Counted from the first letter of the stretch, positions 45,849 through 54,193 are shown. The stretch is DNA of 64,000 nucleotides from Marinobacter arenosus (GCF_019264345.1 NZ_JAHVAO010000002.1:273711-337710); one strand, 5' to 3'. Numbers and translations are program-made. The notes: a model not told the origin generated them from the sequence alone.

Positions 45849-46628
45849 ATGAGCGACCTGATTCAGCTCGAAAAACGCGGACATATTGCGGTACTGACCA
45901 TCAATAACCCGCCGGCCAACACCTGGACGGCGGAATCCCTGCCAGCGCTGCGCGACACCATCCGCGAACTGAACGCGGACCGGAACATCTTTGCGCTGGT
46001 GGTAACCGGCCAGGGGGAAAAGTTCTTCTCCGCCGGCGCCGACCTGAAAACTTTTGCCGATGGCGACAAGGCCCGTGCCAACGAGATGGCCCAGGCGTTC
46101 GGTGAAGCCTTCGCCACCCTCAGCGCTTTCCGGGGTGTGTCCATTGCCGCGGTGAACGGCTACGCCATGGGCGGCGGCCTGGAGTGTGCGATGGCGTGCG
46201 ATATCCGCATTGCCGAGGAGCACGCGCAGATGGCCCTGCCCGAAGCCGGTGTGGGCCTGCTGCCGTGCGCCGGTGGCACCCAGAACCTGCCCTGGCTGGT
46301 GGGAGAAGGCTGGGCCAAGCGCATGATCCTCTGCGGCGAGCGCGTCAAAGCGGACAAGGCCCTGCAGATCGGTCTGGTGGAAGAAGTCGTGCCGTCTGGC
46401 AAGAGCCTGGAAAAAGCGCTGGAGCTGGCGGAAATGGCCTGCAAACAGAGCCCGTCCTCCACCGCCCGCTGTAAATCCCTGGTGATGAGTGCCCGTGACG
46501 GCCGCAGCCACGAAGACGGCTGGCGGATGGAGCGTGAGCTCTTCGTGGAACTGTTCTCCACCGAGGACCAGAAGGAAGGCGTGAACGCGTTCCTCGAGAA
46601 ACGCGCACCGGAATGGAAGAACCGCTGA
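45849..46628 (+). CDS. Enoyl-CoA hydratase (methacrylyl-CoA hydratase candidate)
   Basis: A 259-residue crotonase. The oxyanion hole is formed by FFSAGADLKTF and VNGYAMGGGLECAMACD; the two catalytic Glu lie in GGGLECAM and LPEAGVGLLPCAGGTQ, quoted only to place them. In this cluster it should hydrate methacrylyl-CoA to 3-hydroxyisobutyryl-CoA. The start at 45849 follows AAGGAG. Confidence 0.93.
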   Translation: MSDLIQLEKRGHIAVLTINNPPANTWTAESLPALRDTIRELNADRNIFALVVTGQGEKFFSAGADLKTFADGDKARANEMAQAFGEAFATLSAFRGVSIAAVNGYAMGGGLECAMACDIRIAEEHAQMALPEAGVGLLPCAGGTQNLPWLVGEGWAKRMILCGERVKADKALQIGLVEEVVPSGKSLEKALELAEMACKQSPSSTARCKSLVMSARDGRSHEDGWRMERELFVELFSTEDQKEGVNAFLEKRAPEWKNR

Positions 46629-46662
46629 ATCCCGTGGCAGTGCAACGGTTGAAGGAAATGTT

Positions 46663-47736
46663 ATGAGTGACCAACCCATCGTTTTTGAAGAGTGGACAAC
46701 CGGCGACGATGCGCTGATTGCCGTGGCGCGACTGAACACGCCGAAGGCCCTGAACTCCCTCTCGCTGGAAATGATCCGCCTGCTGGCGCCACAGCTCAAA
46801 CGCTGGGCGGAAGACAGCCGTATCCGCGCCGTCTGGCTGGAAGCCGAGGGCGACAAGGCGTTCTGTGCCGGGGGCGACATCGTGGCCCTGTACCGCAGCA
46901 TGACCGAGCCCCAGGGCGCCAGCGAAGGCGAAGCCTTCTTCACCGAGGAATACGAGCTGGATTACCTCATCCACACCTTCCCCAAGCCGATCGTCTGCTG
47001 GGGCCATGGCATCGTCATGGGCGGTGGCATGGGCATCATGGAAGGGGCGTCTCACCGGGTCGTGACCGAGGGCTCGAAACTGGCCATGCCGGAGATCACC
47101 ATCGGCCTGTACCCGGATGTGGCCGCAGGCTGGTTCCTCAACCGCACCCCCGGACGGACGGGGCTGTTTCTCGGCCTGACCGGCGCCCGGATGAATGGCG
47201 CCGATGCGTTGTTCACCGGCCTTGCCGACCGATTCATCCGGCACGAACTCAAGGCGGACGTGATCAAAGAACTCCGGCGACGGAACTGGCAGGGCGAGAA
47301 TGGCCATGCGGTTGTTGGGAGCGTTCTGCGGCAGTTCGAACAGCAAAGCGCCGATGTCATGCCGGAATCCCCGGTCCGCACCCATTTCGACGAGATTAAC
47401 CGGGTCACGGACGCGGATTCGCTGGAAGATGTGGTCAACCAGCTCAAAGAGCTTGCCGGTGGTGAGGGCTGGGTGGCGAAAGCCACCAAATCCCTGGCAT
47501 CGGCATCACCGACCTCTCTGGCCCTGGTCTGGCACCACCTGCACAACTGCAAGCACGATGGCCTCAAGGAGGTTCTCGACAAGGAGCTGGTGTTGTCCCA
47601 GAAATGCCTGAGCAAGGGCGAGTTCGCCGAGGGTATCCGGGCGCTGCTGATCGATAAGGACCAGCAGCCACGGTGGCGCTACGCCTCCCTGGCGGAAATG
47701 GACAGTGCCTGGATCGACGATTTTTTCAAACCATAG
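46663..47736 (+). CDS. 3-Hydroxyisobutyryl-CoA hydrolase (HIBCH)
   Basis: A 357-residue crotonase-fold hydrolase. It is longer than hydratases and shows KAFCAGGDIVALY, GHGIVMGGGMGIMEGASHR and ITIGLYPDVAAGWFLNR, typical of HIBCH. It releases free 3-hydroxyisobutyrate from its CoA ester and protects cells from methacrylyl-CoA. It follows the hydratase by 34 bases. Confidence 0.93.
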   Translation: MSDQPIVFEEWTTGDDALIAVARLNTPKALNSLSLEMIRLLAPQLKRWAEDSRIRAVWLEAEGDKAFCAGGDIVALYRSMTEPQGASEGEAFFTEEYELDYLIHTFPKPIVCWGHGIVMGGGMGIMEGASHRVVTEGSKLAMPEITIGLYPDVAAGWFLNRTPGRTGLFLGLTGARMNGADALFTGLADRFIRHELKADVIKELRRRNWQGENGHAVVGSVLRQFEQQSADVMPESPVRTHFDEINRVTDADSLEDVVNQLKELAGGEGWVAKATKSLASASPTSLALVWHHLHNCKHDGLKEVLDKELVLSQKCLSKGEFAEGIRALLIDKDQQPRWRYASLAEMDSAWIDDFFKP

Positions 47737-47742
47737 CCAAAC

Positions 47743-47762
47743 GGCCACCGGCACCGGTGGCC
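47743..47762. repeat. Perfect inverted repeat between HIBCH and mmsB
   Basis: GGCCACCGG-CA-CCGGTGGCC forms a nine-base-pair palindrome (eight pairs with a four-base loop) just after the HIBCH stop. There is no T-run, so it is more likely an mRNA-stability hairpin than a terminator. Confidence 0.7.
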
Positions 47763-47796
47763 CACTCAATCGAATAGAACAATAAGGGGAAGAGAT

Positions 47797-48684
47797 ATGG
47801 CAACGATTACATTTATTGGTCTTGGCAACATGGGCGGTCCCATGGCCAGCAACCTGGTGAAGGCCGGTCACGACGTGACCGTGTTCGACCTGTCAAAAGA
47901 CGCCGTGCAGGCGCTGGTGGCCGAAGGCGCGAAGACCGCAGAGACCGCCCATGAGGCTGCGAAGGGCGCGGAATGTGTGATCACCATGCTGCCCGCGGGG
48001 CAACACGTGGAAGCGGTCTATCTCGGCGAAGACGGCCTGCTGGCCAAGCTGCCCGAGGGCACCCTGGTGATTGATTCCTCCACCATCGCGCCGGAAACGG
48101 CCCGCGGTGTCGCTGAGGAAGCCACCGCCCGGAACATTCCCTTCCTGGATGCGCCGGTCTCCGGCGGTGTCGGTGGCGCCAAGGCCGGTACCCTGACCTT
48201 CATCTGCGGCGGTGCGGAGGACACCTTCAACAAAGCCAAGCCGATCCTGGACGCCATGGGCAAGAACATCTTCCACGCTGGTCCCCACGGTTCCGGCCAG
48301 GTCGCGAAAATCTGCAACAACATGCTGCTGGCGATCCTGATGGCGGGCACCAGCGAAGCCCTGGCGCTTGGCGTAAAGAATGGCCTGGATCCGGCCGTGC
48401 TCTCGGAAATCATGAAGCAGAGCTCCGGCGGTAACTGGGCCCTGAACGTCTACAACCCGTGGCCGGGTGTGATGGAAGCGGCGCCTGCATCCCGCAATTA
48501 TGAGGGCGGCTTCCTGGTGAACCTGATGAACAAGGACCTGGGCCTGGCGTTCGACAACGCGGTGAAAAACCACGCTTCGATTCCCATGGGTTCGCTGGCC
48601 CGCAATCTCTTCGAGATTCACGCGGGGCAGGGCAACGGCAGCCTGGATTTCTCCAGCATCCAGCGACTGTACAAGCCGGAGTAA
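47797..48684 (+). CDS. mmsB: 3-Hydroxyisobutyrate dehydrogenase
   Basis: A 295-residue NAD-dependent dehydrogenase. The Rossmann motif GLGNMGGPMASNL (6-18), the substrate motif DAPVSGGVGGAKAGTLTF (about 124-141) and the catalytic Lys in GQVAKICNN near residue 170 are all present. It oxidises 3-hydroxyisobutyrate to methylmalonate semialdehyde, the substrate of MmsA. An AAGGGG-rich site precedes the start. Confidence 0.95.
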   Translation: MATITFIGLGNMGGPMASNLVKAGHDVTVFDLSKDAVQALVAEGAKTAETAHEAAKGAECVITMLPAGQHVEAVYLGEDGLLAKLPEGTLVIDSSTIAPETARGVAEEATARNIPFLDAPVSGGVGGAKAGTLTFICGGAEDTFNKAKPILDAMGKNIFHAGPHGSGQVAKICNNMLLAILMAGTSEALALGVKNGLDPAVLSEIMKQSSGGNWALNVYNPWPGVMEAAPASRNYEGGFLVNLMNKDLGLAFDNAVKNHASIPMGSLARNLFEIHAGQGNGSLDFSSIQRLYKPE

Positions 48685-48752
48685 GGGCAGGAGGGCGCGG
48701 CCCGCTCGTGCCCTCGGTTCTGCGTTCCATGAGGATGCGCCGGGACGGGGAT

Positions 48753-49055
48753 TTACGGGCGTTTTCGCGGCTTGCCGTACAGTGCCCGCAACTCGTCCTT
48801 GGCCGCTTCCAGTCGCTCGCGCTGCTCTGGCGCGAGCTGTTTTCCTGCGCGGTTGATGTAGAACGTCAGCATCGACATCGCGGAGCGGTAGGGGTCTGAC
48901 TTCCGTCGGGTGCTGTCCTCCGCGGACTGCTTCAGCGAACGGGCGATGTCGCGGGGATTCTTCAGGGAGAACACCCCGTGTTCAAGATTCAGCGCATCGC
49001 TGGATTCCGTGACCCTCTGTGACCAGTGTTCGGTGCCCTTCATCGATTTCGCCAT
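48753..49055 (-). CDS. DUF3175 family protein
   Basis: A 100-residue protein starting at 49055. The pattern WSQRVTESSDALNLEHGVF, IARSLKQSAEDSTRRKSDPYRSAMSML (quoted in part) and FYINRAGKQL defines DUF3175, a small family of unknown function widespread in proteobacteria. The start overlaps the upstream stop (TGATG), so it is translationally coupled to the exported protein gene at 49055-49384. No signal peptide. Confidence 0.82.
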   Translation of the reverse strand: MAKSMKGTEHWSQRVTESSDALNLEHGVFSLKNPRDIARSLKQSAEDSTRRKSDPYRSAMSMLTFYINRAGKQLAPEQRERLEAAKDELRALYGKPRKRP

Positions 49056-49384
49056 CACGAGTCTGGCAGGCACACCCGTTTGCTCTGGCTGGTGAGCCGG
49101 TTCCATTTCGGTTCGTTATTGTTGCGCGTCTTGTACAGGTAGTCGCTTACGTCTTCAAAGTGGGTCTGGGTAGCGCCCAGCTTTCTCGCCTCCGTGCGGT
49201 GCCGGCTGGACAGCATGGCCAACGCCTGCTGTTGATCGGCATTGTCATCCAGCATTTCGCTGATCATCGACAGGTGGGAGGCGCAGAAAATATGCATGTT
49301 GCGCTTGTCGTAGTCGATTTCTTCCGACCACCCGTTGAGGCTGATGAAAACCAGAATCGTCGCAAGACCCGCTGCTCGTTTCAT
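49055..49384 (-). CDS. Hypothetical exported protein, 109 residues
   Basis: A secreted protein starting at 49384 (MKRAAGLATILVFISLNGWS, signal peptide with probable cut near residue 20). The mature part (EEIDYDKRNMHIFCASHLSM) has two cysteines about 85 residues apart, and is rich in helices (DDNADQQQALAMLSSRHRTEARKL). It has no recognised domain. Coupled by a one-base overlap to the DUF3175 gene. The pairing of the two is unexplained. Confidence 0.62.
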   Translation of the reverse strand: MKRAAGLATILVFISLNGWSEEIDYDKRNMHIFCASHLSMISEMLDDNADQQQALAMLSSRHRTEARKLGATQTHFEDVSDYLYKTRNNNEPKWNRLTSQSKRVCLPDS

Positions 49385-49401
49385 GGGTAATTGTCCTATG
49401 C

Positions 49402-49755
49402 CTAGGTGTCTGACCACACAGCATACTCATTGCCATTGGGGTCTGTGAAATGGAAACGACGCCCCCCGGGAAATGAGAAGATGTCCTTAACGATGTGCCC
49501 GCCTGACTGATTCACGGTTTCCAGCGTGGATTCCAGGTCGCCGCTGTATAGAACAACGAGCACGCTCCCGTTGCGGGTCGTCGCCACCTGGTCGGATTTG
49601 AAGAATCCGCCGTCCAATCCGGCATTCTCAATGGCGACGTAATCTGGGCCGTAGTCGACAAACGACCATCCGAACGCATCAGCAAAGAACCGCTTGGTGG
49701 CTTCAAGGTCGGTTGACGGAAGTTCGACGTAGTTGATTTTCCCGGTTTCTTTCAC
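49402..49755 (-). CDS. VOC-family (glyoxalase-like) protein
   Basis: A 117-residue single-domain vicinal-oxygen-chelate protein starting with GTG at 49755 behind AAGGAAG. INYVELPSTDLEATKRFFADAFGW opens the first beta-alpha unit, and RRFHFTDPNGNEYAVW closes the second. Members include glyoxalases and antibiotic-resistance proteins. The metal-site His/Glu pattern is partly present. A longer frame (to 49830) is less likely. Confidence 0.85.
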   Translation of the reverse strand: MKETGKINYVELPSTDLEATKRFFADAFGWSFVDYGPDYVAIENAGLDGGFFKSDQVATTRNGSVLVVLYSGDLESTLETVNQSGGHIVKDIFSFPGGRRFHFTDPNGNEYAVWSDT

Positions 49756-49895
49756 AGTTTCTTCCTTGTTGTAATGACGTTCTGTGAGGGCGATGAGATA
49801 CGAACATAAAGGACCAACGATGGATTTCATAGCCCCCTGAACCAGGTGCGGCGTTACTCAAAGCGCGACGATCAGGCAGCAGTGCGGGGCGCCAG

Positions 49896-50927
49896 TCAAA
49901 TCAGGCGGCCAACCGACTCTTCGATCAGAGGTCGAAACAGGCGTCGGTACTCGCCCGGCGTCAGGCCCGTCAGGCGCTTGAACAGGCGGCGAAAGAAGGA
50001 CACATCCTCATAGCCGGCCTCCAGGCTCACTTCCTCTACAGACAGCTTTCCCTCCTCCAATAGCCGCTTGGCCGCTTCGATGCGAAGATTCTGCAGGTAC
50101 TCGATCATCGAGGCGCCAGTGGCAGCCTTGAAGCGCCGCTTGAGCGTTCGCTCGGGCAGGGGGGAGCCCTCTATCAGCCGGGAAATGGCTGCGGGATCCC
50201 GGCAATGCTCCTTCAGCCACTCCTCGCACCGGCGCACCGCCGAGTCGGCATGGTGCGTTTGTCGGACCAGGCCCGTGAATGGAAGCTGGCCCTCGTCATG
50301 CCATTTGAGCAGGTAGACCTTGGCAATCCGCAGTGCTTCGCCGATGCCCACGTGGCGGGCAATGATATGCAGTGCCAGATCATGCCACGACGTGGTTCCG
50401 CCCGCCGTCACCAACCGGCCACCGGGATGGGCGTAAACCAGGTTCGTTTCCGGCCTGAAATGCACCTTCGGATAGTGAGTGCGAAACAGCTCCTGATACC
50501 CCCAGTGAGAAGTGGCCTCGCAGTTATCCAGCAGGCCGCTTTCGGCCAATAACACCGACCCGGAGCAGGCGGAATAGATCGTGGTACCCGAGCGGAACCT
50601 GGCGTTGACCCACTCCATGAGCGCGTCATAGCGACCACGGATCTCTTCATGGGGACCAAGCCAGATCTCCGGGAGGATCAGGATATCCGCAACAGGGTCG
50701 TCGGCGATGGCATAAGCCGGCTGCACCGGTATCCCGTGGCCGCAATAAAATGGCGTGGTCTCGATGGAAACAATCTGCACATCAAAGGGTTGGGATGGAC
50801 TCGCATCGCCCACCAGCGTTTGCCATATGTTGCCTGTCGACATTAACACATCGACCATTCCATACAGCGCCGACCCCGCCGTTTCCGGCAGCGCCAGAAT
50901 GAGAACTTTTTTCTGCCGGCATGACAT
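49896..50927 (-). CDS. GlxA-type AraC-family transcriptional regulator
   Basis: A 343-residue regulator. The N-terminal DJ-1/GATase1-like domain (about 5-180, with the cysteine in IYSACSGSVLLAES) is fused to a C-terminal AraC DNA-binding domain (about 240-335; RLIEGSPLPERTLKRRFK, LSVEEVSLEAGYEDVSFFRRLFKRL quoted in part). GlxA-type regulators control detoxification and amine catabolism. It is divergent from an OsmC-type gene across 156 bases, which is a likely target. Confidence 0.9.
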   Translation of the reverse strand: MSCRQKKVLILALPETAGSALYGMVDVLMSTGNIWQTLVGDASPSQPFDVQIVSIETTPFYCGHGIPVQPAYAIADDPVADILILPEIWLGPHEEIRGRYDALMEWVNARFRSGTTIYSACSGSVLLAESGLLDNCEATSHWGYQELFRTHYPKVHFRPETNLVYAHPGGRLVTAGGTTSWHDLALHIIARHVGIGEALRIAKVYLLKWHDEGQLPFTGLVRQTHHADSAVRRCEEWLKEHCRDPAAISRLIEGSPLPERTLKRRFKAATGASMIEYLQNLRIEAAKRLLEEGKLSVEEVSLEAGYEDVSFFRRLFKRLTGLTPGEYRRLFRPLIEESVGRLI

Positions 50928-51083
50928 GTTTCGTCCCCCCTTAAATTGGTGGCACGAATGCCCCCTTTTTGTCAGATATCCATCTGAGCGTGTCCGCCGC
51001 CTTGTCTTACTTTATACCCAGACGCCACACAAAGCGTCTCCCGGTTCCCGGGTCCCTGTAGACGATGAAGCAAGGTGAGAATG

Positions 51084-51650
51084 ATGAACGCACAAGTAGA
51101 TATCCAAAGCCGAAATGGCCTTGACCTGGTTCAGATGGGGCAGACAGTTGAAGCCCTCAAGAACAATCCTAGCCTCGCGCAGTTCGAGTTTCGGGCAAGC
51201 AACCAATGGGTGAACGGCGGTGAAAACCGCTCCACTATTCGAGGCTTCTACGGCGCTGGCGCCGAAGACGACTCCCGCATTGAAGACTTCGTCTTCACAA
51301 ACGGAGAGCCACCGGTCCTGCTCGGCAACAACGAAGGCGCGAATCCGGTGGAATTCCTGCTGCATGCGCTGGCTGGCTGCGTCACTACCACTACCGTTCT
51401 GCATGCAGCCGCGCGGGGCATTACGATCAGGAAGTTGTCGACCAGACTGTCAGGCAATATCAACCTGGAAGGACTGCTGGCGCTGAACGACGACGCCACG
51501 GTTGGTTACGAGAGCATCCGCATCCTGATGGACATCGACGCTGACTGCAGTGAGGAAGAGCTGGATGATTTGCTGTCGTTCGCCAAGAACCACTCTCCTG
51601 TATGCAACACGGTGTGCCGGCCAGTTTCAGTGATGCTTGAGCGGATTTGA
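51084..51650 (+). CDS. OsmC-family protein
   Basis: A 188-residue OsmC-fold protein with two cysteines in the right places: LAGCVTTTTVLHAAA and SPVCNTVCRPVSVML. The start ATG 51084 follows GGTGAG; ATG 51081 is possible. It is longer at the N-terminus than Ohr. OsmC proteins reduce organic hydroperoxides; this is a second member besides ohr at 24451. It is divergent from the GlxA-type regulator. Confidence 0.87.
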   Translation: MNAQVDIQSRNGLDLVQMGQTVEALKNNPSLAQFEFRASNQWVNGGENRSTIRGFYGAGAEDDSRIEDFVFTNGEPPVLLGNNEGANPVEFLLHALAGCVTTTTVLHAAARGITIRKLSTRLSGNINLEGLLALNDDATVGYESIRILMDIDADCSEEELDDLLSFAKNHSPVCNTVCRPVSVMLERI

Positions 51651-51671
51651 GAGAAAGCCCATTAGAGATCC

Positions 51672-51713
51672 AACCGCATAGCAGGCGCGAACAACCGCGT
51701 TTGCTATGCGGTT
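51672..51713. repeat. 12-bp perfect inverted repeat, 18-nt loop
   Basis: AACCGCATAGCA (51672-51683) pairs with TGCTATGCGGTT (51702-51713). It lies just past the OsmC stop (51650) and next to the broken amidohydrolase remnant. Without a T-run it is not a classical terminator. Its origin is unclear. Confidence 0.7.
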
Positions 51714-51719
51714 GATGTT

Positions 51720-51968
51720 GGGGCCCAGCACCGAATCGCGGTGATAGCCCCCCAGTAGAAGGTATGCATTGGGAAAAGCGAGGGAAAGATACCGAGGTCT
51801 TTCAGTGGGCCAACCTGATCCTTACATGGTCTGCTTGTCGCTGATTGCAGGGTAGCCCGCATAATCTTCGCCCTTTCCCGGGGGCGGCAGGAGGCTGGCC
51901 GCGAGAGCCTGGAAGCCAATCATCCAGGCATGGCCGTGGGAATCGACAAAGCCTTTCACCAAGGACAT
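51720..51968 (-). pseudogene. Amidohydrolase_3-family gene remnant, deleted and frameshifted
   Basis: The minus strand from 51968 reads SLVKGFVDSHGHAWMIGFQA LAASLLPPPGKGED, the metal-binding start of the YtcJ-type amidohydrolases (HGH motif). After an apparent deletion it reads AISDKQTM, then, after a two-base loss at about 51824, KDQVGPLKDLGIFPSLFPMH TFYWG. A one-base loss in the G-run at about 51750 then restores YHRDSVLGP. In intact proteins (about 550 residues) these two blocks lie over 200 residues apart. Both the N-terminus and C-terminus are also missing. Three lesions plus truncation mark it as a dead gene. Confidence 0.72.
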
Positions 51969-51975
51969 CTCCGGA

Positions 51976-51997
51976 GATCGGGCGCAAGCGCCCGATC
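51976..51997. repeat. Perfect 22-base palindromic hairpin
   Basis: GATCGGGCGC-AA-GCGCCCGATC, ten pairs around a two-base centre, at the edge of the amidohydrolase remnant. Possibly a REP-like element or the scar left by a deletion; there is no T-run, so not an ordinary terminator. Confidence 0.75.
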
Positions 51998-52074
51998 CCC
52001 AGATTGGACCCGCGAACCAGGGGGAAGTTTAAACGTGGGCCTTAATGCCGTCGTCAGGCGTTTCCCGATGGTGG

Positions 52075-52494
52075 CTACAAACGATTGAGAGCTTCCACCA
52101 TTGCCGGAACCACATCCGTATGATGGTGTGTCATCTTCCACCCACTGGCTTCTCGCTGATAGATATTGGTCACGCGAACTTCGCCCGACACCTTCTGCCC
52201 GCCCAGAGTAAACTCGGCGTCCTCTGTGCCGAGTTCGTAAGCGACGTCTCCCGCGACGCGGATAAGTTGATCCTTCAGTTCAACTTTCCCGTCTGTTGTC
52301 GCCTGGGCTACCTGCTCCCAGGCTTTTTGAACCTCGCTCCATCCGACTTGCCGACCACCGACCGGGTGCATGGTGGTGACATCCGTGTTGTGTGACCAGA
52401 TATCAGACAGTGGGGCGGCATCACCATTGAGCATGGTGTTCAGCGCCGCGTAGAACTGCGTTGATGCCTTACGGACTTCCTCTTCTGTGGACAT
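52075..52494 (-). CDS. SnoaL/NTF2-fold protein
   Basis: A 139-residue protein. The first helix pair (EEEVRKASTQFYAALNTMLNGD), the strand with DVTTMHPVGGRQVGWSEV, and the closing sheet ending IYQREASGWKMTHHHTD are those of the SnoaL-like/DUF4440 cone-shaped fold. Such proteins bind small molecules or act as isomerases. The start follows GGAGGT (52497-52502). It stands alone. Confidence 0.82.
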   Translation of the reverse strand: MSTEEEVRKASTQFYAALNTMLNGDAAPLSDIWSHNTDVTTMHPVGGRQVGWSEVQKAWEQVAQATTDGKVELKDQLIRVAGDVAYELGTEDAEFTLGGQKVSGEVRVTNIYQREASGWKMTHHHTDVVPAMVEALNRL

Positions 52495-52725
52495 GGGAGG
52501 ACCTCCCTTTTGTGGCGGTATGCGACGGTGTACCGCGCGCGCCTTACGCCGTCAGGACTGTTTGCTTGTATGGAGGCGCAACCAGATCACGGGTAGTGAA
52601 TAAGATCAGTTTATAGCGCCGCCATCGAACAAAGTTGGACCCAGATCAAGTTTGCGACTTGCTGGGTCGCCGGGTTCGATGGCGGGAGTGCCGAACGATC
52701 TGACTGGCCTCTTTTTATCGGTCAG

Positions 52726-53124
52726 CTAGGGGCCGACAGGGTGCTCTTCGAATTGCTTGGCGGAGTCGCCAATCTTGAGCCAGCTCGGCTTTTCTGAAAC
52801 AAACTCATGGAACTGGTTTTCAATGGCCATATCGCCATCAATGCAATTGGCCGCGATCGGAAACGAGTCCTCCGTCGACAGTACCTCGCCCAGCGCTGAG
52901 CCGCAGATTGAGCAAAAACACCGATTGTATTGGTAGGGCGGTTCGGCTTTGAACGTGGAGATGTGATCACGCCCCAGGGTAATCCGGAACGTATCGGACT
53001 TAACAAACATGAGGGTGCTTGCACCCACTTTGCGACACCGGGTGCAATGGCACGTGCCCATCATACCGGGCATTTCCGTTAGCTCGAACTGAACAGCTCC
53101 GCAGCAGCAACTTCCCTTGATCAT
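52726..53124 (-). CDS. GFA-family zinc protein
   Basis: A 132-residue protein. Two zinc sites are visible: GSCCCGAVQFEL at the N-terminus with CHCTRCRKVGAS, and RCFCSICGSALGE. These are the hallmarks of the glutathione-dependent formaldehyde-activating (GFA/CENP-V) fold. Most GFA proteins do not act on formaldehyde, so the true role is open. The start follows AAGGA-like bases at 53132-53136. Confidence 0.9.
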   Translation of the reverse strand: MIKGSCCCGAVQFELTEMPGMMGTCHCTRCRKVGASTLMFVKSDTFRITLGRDHISTFKAEPPYQYNRCFCSICGSALGEVLSTEDSFPIAANCIDGDMAIENQFHEFVSEKPSWLKIGDSAKQFEEHPVGP

Positions 53125-53284
53125 ATTGTGTCCTTACGAAAGATGATGGAGTCAGTTCAGCAATCTATATCAAAAGCTGTATAAATGTACAGTTTTCTGT
53201 GCTGTTGTTTGTTCTGATCAGTGGATTTGCACCGTTCGACGAAGCGCTGGCGAAAGAGCTTCTGGTCGCTGTAAAAAAGGGAAT

Positions 53285-53668
53285 CTAGGAGGGCTCACGA
53301 AGCACTTCGATCTTTACGTTGATTAAGCCTTCGGACGTACTGCCGATGCGACGGAACGCGGATTTGGACAGGTCGATTATTCGGCCTTGAACGAATGGTC
53401 CGCGATCATTGATCTCGACAGTGACGCTCTTGCCATTCTTGATGTTCGTTACTTTTACCATTGAACCGAAAGGTAACGTCTTGTGTGCAGCGGTCAGTCG
53501 GTCGTGCGTGTAGAGCGCACCACTGGCTGTGGTTCGGTTCTGGAATTTATCCGCATAGTAGGACGCCTGCCCGGTTTCAGTGAAGCCAGCCCCAGGCTGA
53601 ACCGTTGAGCATCCCGCTATCACGCTAAAGAATGCAATGACCAATACGCGTCTGAAAGTGATCATCAT
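53285..53668 (-). CDS. RlpA-like septal-ring lipoprotein
   Basis: A 127-residue lipoprotein with lipobox SVIAGC (Cys about residue 20). The double-psi beta barrel shows GQASYYADKFQNRTTASG, the catalytic-type DRGPFVQGRIIDLS and MVKVTNIKNGKSVTV. RlpA family enzymes are lytic transglycosylases that cut peptide-free glycan at division sites. This short member lacks the C-terminal SPOR domain, so septal targeting is doubtful. It is the last clearly chromosomal gene before the integron array. Confidence 0.88.
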   Translation of the reverse strand: MMITFRRVLVIAFFSVIAGCSTVQPGAGFTETGQASYYADKFQNRTTASGALYTHDRLTAAHKTLPFGSMVKVTNIKNGKSVTVEINDRGPFVQGRIIDLSKSAFRRIGSTSEGLINVKIEVLREPS

Positions 53669-53764
53669 AATCCGAGTCTTTTGTTGTGTTCACATAGGTA
53701 TAACTGTGGGGCAGGGGCTTTTCGAGCGCTCCGCCGGTATTGTCCCCTAGGCGTTTATCCACCA

Positions 53765-54016
53765 CTAAGCCATCACGGCAAGGCATCCCGCAACCAACGC
53801 ATAGTGCGGGCGCCAGGATCCCCGCGTTAACGACCAGGCCGAGCAAACAAGGCCAAGCAACCCAACCGGGGCGAACATGTTTACTCCGAAAATCATTCAG
53901 GTCTCACAGTCATAGCCAAGCGGTCTACCTTCACAGAATCCGGATAGTGGCCAGATTGCCAACAGCAGCAATGATGCCGATAGCAGTAATTCAATCCAAG
54001 ACACTACTTTCAGCAT
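53765..54016 (-). pseudogene. Small membrane protein gene interrupted by a TGA stop
   Basis: Reading the minus strand from ATG 54016 gives MLKVVSWIELLLSASLLLLA then SGFCEGRPLGYDCET, a TGA at 53897-53899, and then directly MIFGVNMFAPVGLLGLVCSA to a TAG at 53765. The two halves look like one 80-residue membrane protein with a stop in the middle. It may be a broken gene or two small overlapping frames. It lies just downstream of the last attC-like site and upstream of the RlpA gene. Confidence 0.45.
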
Positions 54017-54173
54017 GTTGGTGTGCCACCCGGAAAGGGATACCGCCCGCCGCTTCACTACCACCGAGGCCCGTGACCTCAACGTCAATGATCACTTCGC
54101 CTGGCTTTGGACGTGGTGGAGCGAGATTTACGAGATCCAACTGGTGCGGACCATTGAGCAGGAGAGCTTTCAT
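53991..54173 (-). pseudogene. Truncated MDR-type (zinc) dehydrogenase start
   Basis: The minus strand from 54173 reads MKALLLNGPHQLDLVNLAPP and PKPGEVIIDVEVTGLGGSE, the N-terminus of medium-chain dehydrogenases (normally 320-350 residues). It then loses similarity (AAGGIPFRVAHQHAESSVLD) and stops at 53991. An AAGGAGG site follows the GCGTTATAC of the last attC-like site, so the fragment starts exactly at a cassette boundary. It looks like a cassette gene cut by a deletion. Confidence 0.55.
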
Positions 54174-54193
54174 CCAGGTTATACCTCCTTGTA

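Noticed and set aside
43009..45850. Long minus-strand frames opposite mmsA and the acyl-CoA dehydrogenase
   Set aside because: They mirror high-GC coding on the plus strand, have His/Arg-rich composition and no domain.
53700..53760. A possible extra attC near TAACTG ... GCGTTTATCC
   Set aside because: The ends are in the wrong order and orientation for this array, and the arms pair only weakly.
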